Assembly: GCA_021234155.1 (NCBI GenBank)
Contig: JAJEKV010000063.1
Location: forward strand, 2,355,442 to 2,419,441
Reading direction: 5' to 3'
DNA from: Isoetes taiwanensis
Lineage: Eukaryota > Streptophyta > Lycopodiopsida > Isoetales > Isoetaceae
DNA length: 64,000 bases
The translations under genes and the position numbers were made by a program. Numbering within the stretch: position 1 is the stretch's first letter; each line of letters begins with the position of its first letter. The notes under the pieces are model-generated. The model worked only from the letters and a program-made list of their open reading frames with translations. It was not told where the DNA came from and made no database searches. Positions 1 to 11,553 of the stretch are shown one piece after another.

Positions 1-257
1 TTGTTGTACTTCGTTGATTTACGTATTGCTGGGGATCCCATAGTGGGCTAGGCTTATGGTCCGGTCACGCCGTGTGGGTAGGGCATGGGTGGAACACCTC
101 TGAGGCGGGTGTTGCCACCTCTCAAGAGTTGCAAGTGCTCGGCCAGCTCTTGTTTTGGGGGATTGATCGTTATGATCATGTATGCGATTCTCTAACCCGC
201 CCGTGGGAACCTCTAGACCGAGGAAGGGAGATGCAGCCCTTCCACCTCGGCGGACGG
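1..257 (+). repeat. Element W: LTR fragment, left of X1 insertion
   Basis: This stretch resembles the Y-family LTR around 33.7-33.9 kb: the phrases around 'tgtgggtagggcatggg' and 'gggagatgcagccc' correspond to 'tgtgggcaaggcatggg' and 'gggagatgcaaccc'. It is plus-oriented. It continues after X1 at 11040, so X1 inserted into this LTR. The LTR start lies left of the window. Confidence 0.7.
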
Positions 258-827
258 TGTTAGTCTGTGCCTCTGATACGAGGACTATTCCTTCCTCCTG
301 ACAGAACCCGAGTCAAGCTCAAGGATCCTCGGTCAACCAGGTCGGACATCAAGGCTCCGCGGAAGACCCAAGCGGCGGAACCCAGCGGTCAAAGCCTTTG
401 GCTGTCAACAAGAGAGCGCCCGCTCGGACAAGTGACGGCCGTCACCGCCGCGTCGGTTGTCAGTGATGATTCAGGCACTTCAAGAACGCGTAACATTCCC
501 ACCTCGTCGGGGCCTCCTTCGGTCGGCACGAGATCGGTCAGTGTCTATATTGGGCCCCAGGCCATTGTACTATATATATGAGTGGAAGTTAGCTCATAAG
601 TTTTACTAGATGAGTTTTGAGTCTTGTCTCTTTTCGGTTTTCTCTCTATTTACGAGCTCATGTATTTTCATCATTGATATCAAGGAAGCTTATCATCTTT
701 CTCTCATATTCACCATTCTCTTCTTTTCTTCTTCTCTTTCGACAAATCCCAGCGTGACATAGTCCCGGACTCTCTGTTAGATCACGGGTCCTCCACGGTA
801 CATCTTCGAGTTCAGACGGACCCCAGA
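258..827 (+). repeat. X1 5' LTR
   Basis: Starts TGTTAGTCTGTGCC and matches the X2 LTRs (27754-28324 and 51379-51939 on the minus strand) and the X1 3' LTR. Shared landmarks are 'gtcaagctcaaggatc', 'attgtactatatatatgag' and 'catcattgatatcaagga'. Differences from X2 are concentrated where X2 has CAG or CTG. Confidence 0.88.
568..580 (+). promoter_or_regulatory. X1 LTR TATA box
   Basis: GTACTATATATATG is conserved in all four X-family LTRs and sits mid-LTR, as expected for the RNA polymerase II promoter of an LTR retrotransposon. The U3/R boundary is inferred to lie about 30 bp downstream. Confidence 0.7.
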
Positions 828-846
828 ACCATCGCTGGCTGCAGGT
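828..846 (+). other. X1 primer-binding site (tRNA-Asp-like)
   Basis: The sequence just after the LTR, ATCGCTGGCTGCAGGTC, aligns with the X2 site TTGTCGCCGCTGCCGGG. That in turn resembles the complement of the plant tRNA-Asp 3' end (TGGCGCCGTTGCCGG). It is degraded here. Confidence 0.5.
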
Positions 847-1031
847 CACGATTTCTCTCACTCTTAAGCCATCCCATGTCATCCAGTAATTTTACACCCG
901 GGAAGAACTCCTTTCTCGGTGACATCTAGCTTGGGCGCCATCGTGTCGGGGAGGCGGTAGCGGCATGTATGGATCACTTATGACATAGAGGAGGCCATCT
1001 TGATCTAGGGCTCGATCCGCCACCCACCCTC

Positions 1032-2900
1032 GTGTCGGTCGTCCCGGTTCCCGCCCCAAAGCGTGCAAACATTGCTCACAACCTCGGTCCCTCATCACTA
1101 CTCGAAGGGCCTTGTATCCGGCTCAACCTTCTCAGCAAGTACTTTCCACACCCCGAACATGCCTACATCCATCGTTTCTTCAAGGCCATCGCCTCTTCCT
1201 TCGCAACCATCATCTCCCGGGTGTGGCTATCATGTCTCCGCTAGCCTGCAGGAATATCCCAGCACCCTACGTTTCCCCTTTGCTCTTCTGTTTTACAACC
1301 TTCGGATCTCAAAACCAATGCTCCAGCTACTTGGTATCTCAAGCCATGATCACCCCTTCGCCCGGTCAGGTCGGGCCTGATACCCACATCCGCCTCAGCC
1401 TCAATATCCTCACTATCATTTCTGTCCAGCTTGACACTTTCCACATCTACCTTTGGGACTCTGGGCGGCTTATCCCACCTTTGGCAACACGAAGGCAAAC
1501 CGTTAGACCAAATTCAACAAGGCCCACATGGAAGAATTTGGAGCTCTAGCTGTCCTAAATGGTCAGCGCAACCTCAACTGAAATTCCACATCTTTTCCAC
1601 CACACCTTTGCGTAGCTCTCCTCATCAATGGCTCCTGTCCAGCTTAAAAAGCCATTGGAAACAAGACAGTCCCGAAATCACGCCTTTTACCGTACCGGCA
1701 TTCACAAGGACCACGGATGATGATCAACGCTTCATCTCAAGCAACTCAATGAACTTCAACAAGAGCCCGCAGATGCACTTGCGGGATTTTAGGATCGACT
1801 TCACATTACGCTAAATGGCTCAGGGTACCCTACGAGCAGTTTTGGTGCAGTTTCTCAGGACTTTCCTCGTATTGACTCATGAATCCCTGCGTCCAAAAAC
1901 TTTGGGCGGAGCTATCGACTTCTTAATCAATCACTCGTCAATGTTTCCTCCGTGGCTCTTCAAGAGCTCCGTTCATTCCACTTTGTCCTTGTTGGTTCCA
2001 CAAGCGGTACATTTCAGCCTCAACCGCTAATCCTGTTGTGATCCGTCTGTAATTCCATAGCTTGCAAATATCAAGGCCATTTGGCTGACCAGGTGCAACT
2101 CCACCAATGGCCGCCTCATTGCAAGCGATGCAACATGTGCAATCATGCCGCGGAAGAAATTGCACCGCACTCATCACAGATTCATAACAAAATGGTTTAT
2201 CAAGTGCAAACCACCGGCCAACAAGCCCTTGCTCGGCGGCCACCTCTTGAGTGCGGTACGCATAACTCTCGGCAGGGACCATACAGGATCCTTAACGTCC
2301 TCCTTTTGATCCTTCTAAAAGCTCGGTGTTATCCTTTGTCAAAGTAGGGTCATACCACCAGGCGTGTCCTCAACTTCCTGAGATTCAGTGCGGCTTCACA
2401 GCTCGTCGAGACCACATCGGTCCGCCTCACGGCTTACCAACTGCAGCTGCGTAATGGCAAACAAGGCCCGCGACCCGGTTCTTAAGAAAGCCTGGAGCGC
2501 CTCCTTAATCACGCTATCAACCAGCTCCGGCAAATCAACCTGTTGATCCAACAAGCCAGAGGAAATTTTGAGCACTTAATCCTCAGTCGGTAGTCAAATT
2601 GGGTTGGTTTAGTTTCACACGCCAGACCAAGGCATCACGTCCCTTGACTATTATTCAGAAGGGCACGCAACCTGCGCTTTGCAGTTGACACCACCATTCC
2701 TCATGGGGACGAAAAAAAGGTTCACTTTGCACCTGACTTGGAAAAGCTCATGTACCACATGTCATGCCCAAAGGATTGTGGCTTTTTGAACCTCATACAG
2801 GCTGCTTGAAGGCCGCACATTGGCAAATCATTCATGCCACCACTAGAGCTCAACAAGAGACAAGATACCGTCAACATCTCAACCTCCAGCTCTCGGACAT
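1032..2900 (+). pseudogene. X1 gag remnant
   Basis: Frames in this interval match the X2 gag ORFs: a Pro/Ser/His-rich N-terminal part at about 1030-1200, then a capsid-like segment from about 1530 (MEEFGALAVLNGQ against X2 MEEFEALAVLNGH). A CCHC zinc-knuckle stretch follows near 2110-2150 (CKRCNMCNHA). It would encode the particle protein that packages element RNA. Many frameshifts and stops mean that no intact reading frame longer than about 145 codons survives. Confidence 0.75.
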
Positions 2901-3119
2901 CCAATATTGCAATGAGGTTGACTTACTCGAAGTTCTTTGCTTCCACCTTGCCTCCCTTCCCGGTGGAACCGTGGATCCTTTTTCTCATGTACCTCTTTCC
3001 CGAACTCAGAGGAATACGCCAAGATCAAAATTCCTTTAAGCTTGGCAGCCATTTAAAACTACAGCGTCACACTCTCAAGGACCCAGGTTACCACTCCAAG
3101 CTGTTTTAGTTGGGGCATG

Positions 3120-3665
3120 CTTCTCTACACCCATGGTCCATGCCACGGTGGAAATCGGCAAGTCAACCATGTTTCAAATGTTGGAGGTAGTGCGGTCAAT
3201 CATCACGGATAAACTCCATGGAAACAAATGGGCATCACCCAACTCTTTGTTTATATGACATCAAATTGGCTAATGGCCACATCCGCGAGACCTCAATCAC
3301 ACCTATTCTTCATCAACATGGGTGATCTCGGCTTTCCCATGGAATTTGGGTGTGGAAAGGTAGCGAAGATCGAATGACTATATGAAATGCTGGTAAGCGA
3401 GACCTTTTTCTCACTTGAGGCAAAGAGTATCCATTCTTTGAGCCACGGACCGATTAGTCATCAGCGATGGTCATCTCAATGCCACCATGGACTTGCAAGC
3501 GAGCGGGATCATTTACGACGACAATGCGGAACCTTCTCTCCTGGAACACTGATTACGAAGAGCCTTTCGGAATATTTATCAAGTTCAAGCTCCACCTGCG
3601 GAGTCTGCCTCTGTCATCCTACCCCGAATATGCAGTCAGCAGGGAGAAATGACTCTTGGTGAGGG
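3120..3665 (+). pseudogene. X1 aspartic protease remnant
   Basis: Equivalent to the DGGSAVNLIT protease region of X2. Here 'ggaggtagtgcggtcaatcatcac' preserves GGSAVN, and later stretches read MGITQLF, DIKLANG and GDLGFPMEFG in shifting frames. The segment around 3387-3560 matches the post-protease linker (AKSIHSLSHGPISHQRW). Non-functional as written. Confidence 0.65.
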
Positions 3666-4084
3666 ACAGTACAGCCATTTGCCTTGCCAGCCCTATCTGA
3701 CTCCCTTGCAATCGAATCCAACACGTTGATCACTTTTCGAATCTTGACACTCCTGCAACTCCTGTTGATTAACTGCAGCATCATGAAGCAACCACTACTA
3801 AGATGACAGGCAACCCTCTCTTTTTCACCCGCCCAAAGTGCCACGCATCACGGTTGTGCTCAACCTCGCACACATTGTCCGGGATCTGAAGTCATGCCCC
3901 TTGATAGGACTCCAGAAGTCGAGATTGTGGACGTTGGCAACAATCAGCTTTGTCCGCATTGCAAACCTTGGCTCCTTAACCCATACGTGGGGCGTCTGAC
4001 ATTCAAAAATTCAAACACGTTTTAGCACCGGGTTACAAGATCTTGGGAATCAACAAAAGCAGAACTCACCATTTCCTACCAAAT

Positions 4085-5395
4085 CGTGCCTGACCGATTA
4101 GCGGCGTCTGAGCTCAGCCTAATTCACAGTGATCGCGTCCAGCGGAATTGACAAACTCCTTGCGCTGCCGGGTTTGATCTATGAGGTCAAACATTACGAA
4201 TAGAGTGAGCCCCATCGTCATTGCCCTTAAGCACAATAGGTAAGATCCGGCGTGCAGCCAGCAGACTATCGGAAACTCAATCGGGCCACGGGCGTGATCA
4301 TTTTCCACTTCCCTTCACGGACCAAGTTACGGAAGAAGTAGGCTGGACATGAGATGTACTCCTTTATGGATGGTTTTAGAAACACAATCGGATCTCCATC
4401 AAAATCTGATCAACTCAAGAACCACTTTCACCTGGTAGAAGTCTTTTGCCACAAGGTGGTTCCTTTTGGATTATCCAACTCTCCTTCAACATTTCAGCAT
4501 CGCTCTCGGTTTTCATGATTTCATAAAGGGAAAATCCCTTCTTGCAAATTTTTCAAGATGACTTCTGCCCTTCTCTGGGTTCCATGAGCCATTTGGATAA
4601 ATTGGAACTCGTCTTCGAGAAATGTGATGGATCAGGCATTGGTCTCAATCTGAGAAATGCACCTTTGGGCGTCGCCACGTGCTGCATTTAGGCCATGTTG
4701 TCGACAAAGCAGGAATCACCAGTCTGCGAAATCGATTGTGTGCTTTCGAGCTCAAGCACCGGCCAATATCAAAGAGACACGGCTCTTTCACAGGAAGGTC
4801 AATTATTCTCCACCTTCATACAGGTGACCATTTGCGGATCCATTCATAAACTCACGGGTAGCCAGATCCACAGGCGGAATTCCCGGTAATTGCTTTCTCA
4901 ACAATTGCGAAGCTTTTTGCTTCCCCTAGAACCTTGCGGTTCTTATTTCCTCCTCAATGGGACAAGCCCTTTCACGTTCATGTCGATGTCTCGGCGTTTG
5001 CTATTGAATTTCTTTCTCAAGAATATAGTCACGCTGCTTGATAAACCAAATCGCTTCGCCGGCCGCCAAACTCAATTCTGCTTGGCGCCAACTATTACGC
5101 CGCAGGCGTGAAGCTTTGGGTCTCATTTTTTGTGTCCAAGCTTGATCATTGCCTTTTTTGGGCGATCAAATCAAATTCTTTGTGGACCACCAAGCACTCC
5201 TCTATTTGATCAACAAGTCCACGCCCACGGGCCGCATTGCTCGTTGGGTCCTTCTTCTCAAATTTGCTCCTTTTGCGTCGTTCATAAAGGGTGGCAAATC
5301 ATGTTGTCGGATTATCTTTCACGCATCCACACGGATGATCCCATAGCGAGGGTCTCGGGCCTTCACGATGCTCAACTCTTTTAGTCACGACGCCA
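4085..5395 (+). pseudogene. X1 reverse transcriptase and RNase H remnant
   Basis: RT is recognisable from 'gtcaaacattacgaatagagtgagccccatcgtc' (X2: VKHSEWVSPIV), through QIFQDDF near 4545-4565 (catalytic Asp pair) and LGHVV near 4692, to the connection domain. RNase H follows, with a clear frame at 5160-5346 reading IKFFVDHQALLYLINKST and PTGRIARWVLLLKFAPF, as in X2. The order is that of Ty3/gypsy pol. Frameshifts interrupt every domain. Confidence 0.75.
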
Positions 5396-5399
5396 CATT

Positions 5400-6665
5400 G
5401 GTTCCATGATTTTCAATGATTACCCTCCTCACGAATTATACCACCGAGCAGGAGCGCTCTCTCCACCTTGGCGACAATCCGAAATGCATAATGGTTTTCT
5501 CAGGAGGTCTGGTGGCTACACCATGGTTCTTGGGACATCTCTACAAAAGGTAAGGACACCATCCTTGACCTGTATTTCTACACTCATGAAGTTCGGACTT
5601 GTTGTTAAAGCTCATCAAGGAGCTCGGTGGTGGTCATTTCATGGTGACCTCCGCAACCATAAAATCCTTCTCATGAATATTGGCCCGCTCTTCAAGATGC
5701 TCCATGCCGCGTGCCAGCGCTTGCCCGGTGGTGGGGCAGCCTGACTTAGTGGCGCTCTTCCCCTTGGCCCGTCCATGCATGCACTTCCCTTGACCAAATG
5801 GGAATGGACTTTGTGGAACCTATAGATCCTCCTGCGAGGCACACTGGAAATTGCAGGTACATTCTGGTTCTCCTTGACTACTTCACCAAATGGGAGCTTG
5901 TGCACTTACGGAACTACTTTGTAAGCCTGACCTAGAGTCCTCTATCAACAAATCATCACCTTGATTAAAATTTGCCCCACGGAGTGGTCGGTGTGGTGGT
6001 GTTCATTTCATCAATCATACTATCAGGCAGCCCGGATTGTCTCCACGATACATCATCACAAGAGCACCTTACTATCCTCAAAACTGATAGGTTGTGACAC
6101 CAACAAAACTACGGTCACCGATCTCGCGAGAAAATTTGTAGCTTCCCTTGCAGTTAGCGGACAAAACTTCCTAGCATTCTTTGAGCCTACAATACTTGTT
6201 TGAGGTGCTCGGGTCACACACTCCTTTTAAATTGGTTTATAGTGGGAGCTCTCATGCCATTTAGACCATCCTTCAACACTCCGTTTTCAGCGGCTCTGCT
6301 CATATCCACCGGTGTATCTCAAAGCAGGTCTATCAATTAGAAACGAGTTGGATGAACTTAGAAGGGATGTATATTCGTGTTCTTCATGGACTAGCAGTTA
6401 AAATCTTACATGACAAGCGTTTGAAGATTAAAAACATTCAAAGAAGGAGTTGGTTCTTCTTTATGATTCCAGTGCAAAATTTTCACGGGTAAACTCAAGT
6501 TTCGTTGGCTTGGCCCTTATCAAATTATTCAAGTGGTTAGACCAGTTTTTCCAACTAAGGTTAGATGGCACTCCATACCTACATTGGTTGTGGTTTTCGT
6601 CTCAAAGCATTTCATCACTCAGTGAACATCAACACGAGAGGCAGTTCAAGGAAGCAAACACACAG
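5400..6665 (+). pseudogene. X1 integrase remnant
   Basis: Fragments parallel X2 integrase. These are a zinc-binding region at about 5590-5740 (VVKAHQGARWWSFHGD), a core Asp region near 5795 (GMDFVEPI), the 'cccacggagtggtcgg' region matching PTELVGDRGVHFVNH, and a C-terminal part near 6210-6620 matching FKLVYG, LLYDS and FRWLGPYQI. No chromodomain follows. Inactive as written. Confidence 0.7.
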
Positions 6666-6747
6666 TGACTAGAAAGGCGGTGGGTATATTATAGTGGAGA
6701 TTTTTTACAAAATGTGTGACCAGCCTCTTCCGCTATGGGCAGCGCCC

Positions 6748-6759
6748 TATATATAAAAG
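6748..6759 (+). promoter_or_regulatory. Internal TATA motif upstream of X1 3' ORF
   Basis: TATATATAAAAG lies in the gap between integrase and the 3' ORF. The colinear position in X2 (32181-32190, minus strand) keeps CTATATACAA in a conserved context. A second TATA-like motif, CTTATATAG near 7088, is also conserved in X2. It may drive separate expression of the 3' ORF; this is inferred from position and conservation only. Confidence 0.45.
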
Positions 6760-7597
6760 CAGGCTCGAGCCCTATTTACTCAGGTCTCTGAGGAAAAACC
6801 CTCTACTCGGGTTAGGAGGCGGAGGTGATCTGTGAGAGATGGTAGAGGATTCTGCTCGGGATCCAGTGAAGATCACGAGAACCACACCTCCATCCGTTGG
6901 TCTTGAATTGGGATGTTCAGCCATCAAGCACACCAGTGAATCATCACGAATGCCTGATTTGTGGCCCTTGAGATCGAACAATTCATCACCCACAAGTGAT
7001 CCCACTCGGCGATTAGTAGGGCATTGTGCAATCTTCGTTCAAGCCCGGCCATCTTGGCGCCATCGGATGCCTTCGTTTCTCTAGGTTCGTCTTATATAGC
7101 CAAGCGGGAACTCCTTGCTTGTCGGCGTGGACCAATCACACAAATAAGCCAGCGTGTTTGCAATGCAAAATTGTTTTCTAAATGAGAATCTGTTCTCCAC
7201 GCGCATATCTAGCCATAGTACCTTCGGCACATTCCCTTTTTAATGACCTCACTTGAGTTGCAGTGAATACCATTCCTTCTTTCACGCCCGTCAATGACAT
7301 TAATAGGTGTCCCTTTTGCCATCATCACATCGATCTTTCTCCGTCCTCATCCTCACCGTTCATTGCACTTCTCCCACCGTTTTGGGACTTAGCCAAATTT
7401 TTGCCTCTCAATACCCTTCTTCGCATCTTTTGACACAGCACCATCAGGTTTCAGTTTTCACCTCTTCACCTCTTAAGCCTCAGGTTGTGCGCCCTAAAAC
7501 AAACCTTTTTCGTTCCTCTGCGCCTTTGTCACCAGTGCTCGACTTTCGTCTTAGCCTTTGGCATCCCTCTTCACTTGCATCATTCCCACCATTTTGC

Positions 7598-10375
7598 TTA
7601 AGATTTTCTACACTTCAAGCTCTGCTCCCAAGGATCAAGCCCTTTTTGCATGTCATGTATCCTTCTTGACGCCCACTTTAGTGAAGCCTTATTGTGGCCC
7701 CAATAAAGTGTTGAGCGACACGACTGAATTCTCTCTCAAATGGAGCTTCCGGCTCCAATCACGACAGATTGCGGTTCGCCGCCAATATATCGTTAACAGC
7801 CATGAGTTACACCAGCAATAATTAGGTGGCACCACTATTTCATTGACTCAACATTTGATTTTACGAAATTATTTCATATTCCCTTGCACACCTTGTGTAT
7901 CATGGTCTGCTATCACCAGTGTCGATGTCCGCGAGGAGTTTGGTGCACACTTATCATGCCAATGTCCATCGTCGGCCAATGCTCGACAAACCTCCGCGAG
8001 GACCTTTGTTAAATTTCTGTGGGGCCCTTGGGTATTCTATCAAGGTACCATATCAATAAACCTTTCATATAACACGGTCCTCAACACTACACACTCCAAA
8101 CACCACATAGATTGGCCCCAAATGATGTTCTATATCGTCTTCTCAAGAAATGGACCGTCTTGAGTACCACTTCCATTTCTGAAGTTTAATAAGGAGGAGC
8201 ACTTTCAAACCCTCATCGTCATTACTTCCCTCCCACACCACAAGTTCTCCTTAATTCCACTCAGTAGCTCCTTCAATCACTCACCAAGTTGTATCACTTA
8301 GTCTTCCCAGTCATGACCACAGTCACACTCGTATCCTTTGTCTCCTCCTCCGCTACCATCCACTTCACACCATTTTTGATTCCTCCCAAACCAGGCCTTG
8401 ACTTGACTCCACCACCCACAACACCCTCGTGAGTTGTTGTCTCCCAGTGTCTGACCGGGATGCTCCAGCTGTTGCTCTTAAGTTACAGAATCCCAAGGCG
8501 CTCTTATGGCGGGTTCCATGAGCACTCGAGGCCTCGATCGGTACACAAGACCTCCAAGTGCAACTGCCCCAAGTTGCAACACAGGAGGCCAAACTGAACA
8601 AGCATGAAGCTTTCTTACAGGCTCATGCGAGATCTCAAAGTACACAAGCTCAAGTCAGCCAACTATGAGATGGTGACTCAGCTCCGGTCAGTCGGAACTT
8701 TGTTAGAACTGTAAGTCCAAAACCCAGCTCTCCACAAAGTACCAAGGGCGCGAATATTGCTAAACTCAATGCCTTGTACTTTCGAGCGTAGCAGAAAATT
8801 TCAGCGCTCAAGTTCAAAATCTTTCAGCAGGGGCAGCTCAAGTACGCCTCCTTAGCCAGCTCAGCTTTCTACAGAGACCTCTCGGCTCACCTCTCTTCAG
8901 ATAGAAACTACGAGAGAGTGCGAGAAGCGAGAAAATACTAGATAGCCTTGGAGATTGCCGTGCTTCGTCTCAATACCAAGGAAATCTTCCTCCCGGGTCA
9001 ATCCTTTCGAAGCTTGAGTCCGTGACCCGGTCACGCTGCTTACTTTCGAGGGACAATCGGATCGAGTGATCTCGAACATGACTACTGACATGCCTATTCG
9101 ATCTGTGATGAGGCTCAAGCAAACAGCGCCCAGTTGCAATTCTTCACCGAATGCCGGTTGACTTCGACTCCCTCACGCATCATGATTATGTGGTTTCGTA
9201 CCTCTTCCTTTTCAAAGTATTGCGCGGCCGGGTAGCCTGTGGATATTCCGGCGTCTTGCGACTTTCTTGGTTGTAGAACTCTCCATTGAAGACAAGGGAT
9301 TGTCGCGTGCCCTTGTAAATCTTGATCTCATACAACATGTGATCCGGACTTTCTCACCAGTGGTTTCAGCCATAAACATCTTTCATGATTTCTTGGGTGA
9401 TACACGGAAAACTTTGGAAATAGGCCACGCCGACTTTTCGAGGTGACCCCACTGTTACAATGGGTGTAGGGATAACAATCCATATCTTGATTCTGCCGGA
9501 CCCAAACTCTTCATCGGTGCATGCACAGGCTGCCAATCATTGTATCTCTCTACGGCGTGGCCAGGCCTTTGCAACCATCCGGAAGTATCGGCGGACATCA
9601 AGATCTTCCCTATACAAATTTATACAACTTTCTCGTGGTTACAATCGATTACAAGCTACATTGGATAGCATTCCCCACGGATGGGATAGCCCTCCTGTCA
9701 ACTCTCAACTCTACGCTTCTCTTTACAGGATCGTTGGTGTGGGCGCCAGTCGGATACTCTTGTCTCGATCGGTTGAGCTGCTCGACATGCGCCACAGGCA
9801 TGTTCCTTCTCCTATGCTTCCTGGCGTACCTCCACGCCCAGGTTCCTGACTTGATTAGGCTTCCTTTTTGGACCAAGGTCCTTGGATGGTCATCATTGGA
9901 CCCCACCTCGGATCTCGGCGGATCTCGGTGGGATCACGTTTTGTTCGCCGCTCATTGGGAAGAAGGTACCACTGGGACAACACACCAATTGGATCTACAT
10001 TGCTGTGGCGTGGTTGTGACCTTGCAGCGGATCGCTTCATGAATCTCAACACCTTCTGCGGGGAATGCCTCCACCTCACACGATCCTTACATCATCTTTC
10101 AAGCGGATTTTGCGCTGCCTCAAATGCATTTTGTTTCATATGCGTCGGCGTCCCATTTTCACTTTGCAATCCAAATGCAGTCGGTGCCTTTGGCCTTGAT
10201 TTTATCTCCTCATGGAATATCGGTACATTTCTTGAGACGCCGCAGCGCCCTTGAAGACATGGTCACGTCTACGCTTATAGATGCGATCCTGCCCTTGGCC
10301 AAAACACACCTCAAGCTCTTCAATCGCCAAAGATCTCATCAGCCCGGTATCATAGTTGTCCTCACTCCGTGAGGA
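7598..10375 (+). pseudogene. X1 3' ORF remnant (coiled-coil protein)
   Basis: Colinear with the X2 3' ORF (28681-31323, minus). The start region 'aagattttctacacttcaagctctgctccc' matches the beginning of the X2 protein, and 9640-9990 retains WDSPPVNSQL and the C-terminal THQLDL-type stretch. The middle (about 8400-8950) corresponds to the long heptad-rich coiled coil but is heavily broken. The initiating ATG is not preserved. Function unknown. Confidence 0.7.
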
Positions 10376-10439
10376 TCACTTTCGGGCAGTGGCTTCCTTG
10401 TCAGAAGCGCTTCCTCCTTTTCTTCCTCAAATTACCGTT

Positions 10440-10449
10440 TGGTGGGGGG
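10440..10449 (+). other. X1 polypurine tract
   Basis: The G-rich run TGGTGGGGGG abuts the 3' LTR, as in X2 (GTTTGGTGGGGAGGGAG). It primes plus-strand DNA synthesis in LTR elements. Confidence 0.65.
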
Positions 10450-11039
10450 TGTGGTCTGACGCACTCTGATGCCCGGGACTATTCATCTTATCTGACAGAC
10501 CAGGTCAAGCTCAAGGATCCTCGGGTCAACCCACGAATTGGAACATCCGAGAGCTCACGCCGAGAAGACCAGCCTGATAGTTCCACCTTGATCAAAGCCT
10601 TTGAAACATCAACAAATGTAGCTCGGTAATGACCCGTCACTTGCGTATCAAGCGTCGGCGTGATTCTAGGCACTTCAAGGAGGCACCGTAACATTCTTAT
10701 AAATCGGGGCCTCCCTTTCCGAGGGGAGTCGTATAGAGATCGGTCCAGTGTACATATTGGGCTAGGCCATTGTACTATATATATGAGTGGGGAGTTAGCT
10801 CATAAGTTTTAAGATGAGTTTTAGTCTTGTCTCCTTTTCGATTTCTCTCTATTCGCGAGAGAGCTCATGTATTTTCATCATTGATATCAGGAAGCTTATC
10901 ATCTTTCTCTCATTTGTTCTGTTCTCTTCTTTTTCTTCTCTTCCCGGCCAAATCCGTGACATAGTCGGGGTTTCTCTGGCCAGATCCACCGGGTCCTCAC
11001 GGTTGTGTCTTCGAGGAGTTCAGGGCCAGACCCCAAACA
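10450..11039 (+). repeat. X1 3' LTR
   Basis: Pairs with 258-827. It shares 'caggtcaagctcaaggatcc', 'cattgtactatatatatgagtg' and the end CCAGACCCCAAACA. The same 3' terminus occurs in the X2 3' LTR, which fixes the LTR end at ...AAACA. Confidence 0.85.
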
Positions 11040-11553
11040 CCGGTACAGCACAGGTAGTCCCGATGGGTGATGCCGCTGTAGGTTACGTATGGAAGGTTAG
11101 AAGAGTCATGCGAGCTGATCTAGCCATACGCAAAGTATGCAGGGGCGGATGGGTGGTCAACCCTAGCCATTATCTTATACCCGACCCTTCATGACTAGAG
11201 TGCGCTCTATCTTGAGGCCTATCCCGATCGATCCGACCTCATATGTGTCGAACCCACGCGGATGAACTCATATTTTATGGTATGTGATTATGTTCTTTGC
11301 ACTTGTGGATATGGGATGGGTTTACCCTTCGAGGTAGTATTTGTATTGTTGATGCTAGTTAGAGCATGTTTATCGCTTACATTGTGCATAGGGCCCATAC
11401 AGGAAGAAGTAGCCAAGACACCTTCGTGTCCCCTCCCCGCACTAAGGTCACCCTTAGGGTCTTGGGGTGAGCGAAGGGCTTTTATGCGTGATGAGCCGGA
11501 TAAGGATTTCACACCCGGTATCTGGCCGGCCTAATATTTTGTGAGGCGTCACA
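11040..11553 (+). repeat. Element W: LTR fragment, right of X1, LTR terminus
   Basis: Plus-oriented Y-family LTR. 'gggcggatgggtggtcaaccctagcc' and 'ctatcttgaggcct' match the reverse complement of the Y' LTR near 26.70-26.77 kb. It ends GAGGCGTCACA, like GGGAGCGTCACA of Y' and GGACGTCACA of Y. No TGGTATCAGAGC primer site follows, so this is a 3' or solo LTR. It abuts Y' integrase sequence at 11554. Confidence 0.75.

Larger units (their letters stand above)
258..11039 (+). mobile_element. X1: decayed Ty3/gypsy retrotransposon, complete with two LTRs
   Basis: A full-length but badly broken element of about 10.8 kb in the order LTR, PBS, gag, protease, RT, RNase H, integrase, spacer with TATA motif, 3' ORF, polypurine tract, LTR. 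It is colinear with X2 on the other strand (about 11.1 kb after removing nested Y), and X2 was used to recognise its parts. No chromodomain is visible after integrase, and the PBS resembles the tRNA-Asp type, so it is probably a non-chromovirus lineage (Athila/Tat-like, inferred). Flanking pentamers GACGG and CCGGT do not match, so the TSD is lost or blurred. Frameshifts occur roughly every 100-300 bp, and every coding interval is a pseudogene as written. Confidence 0.88.
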
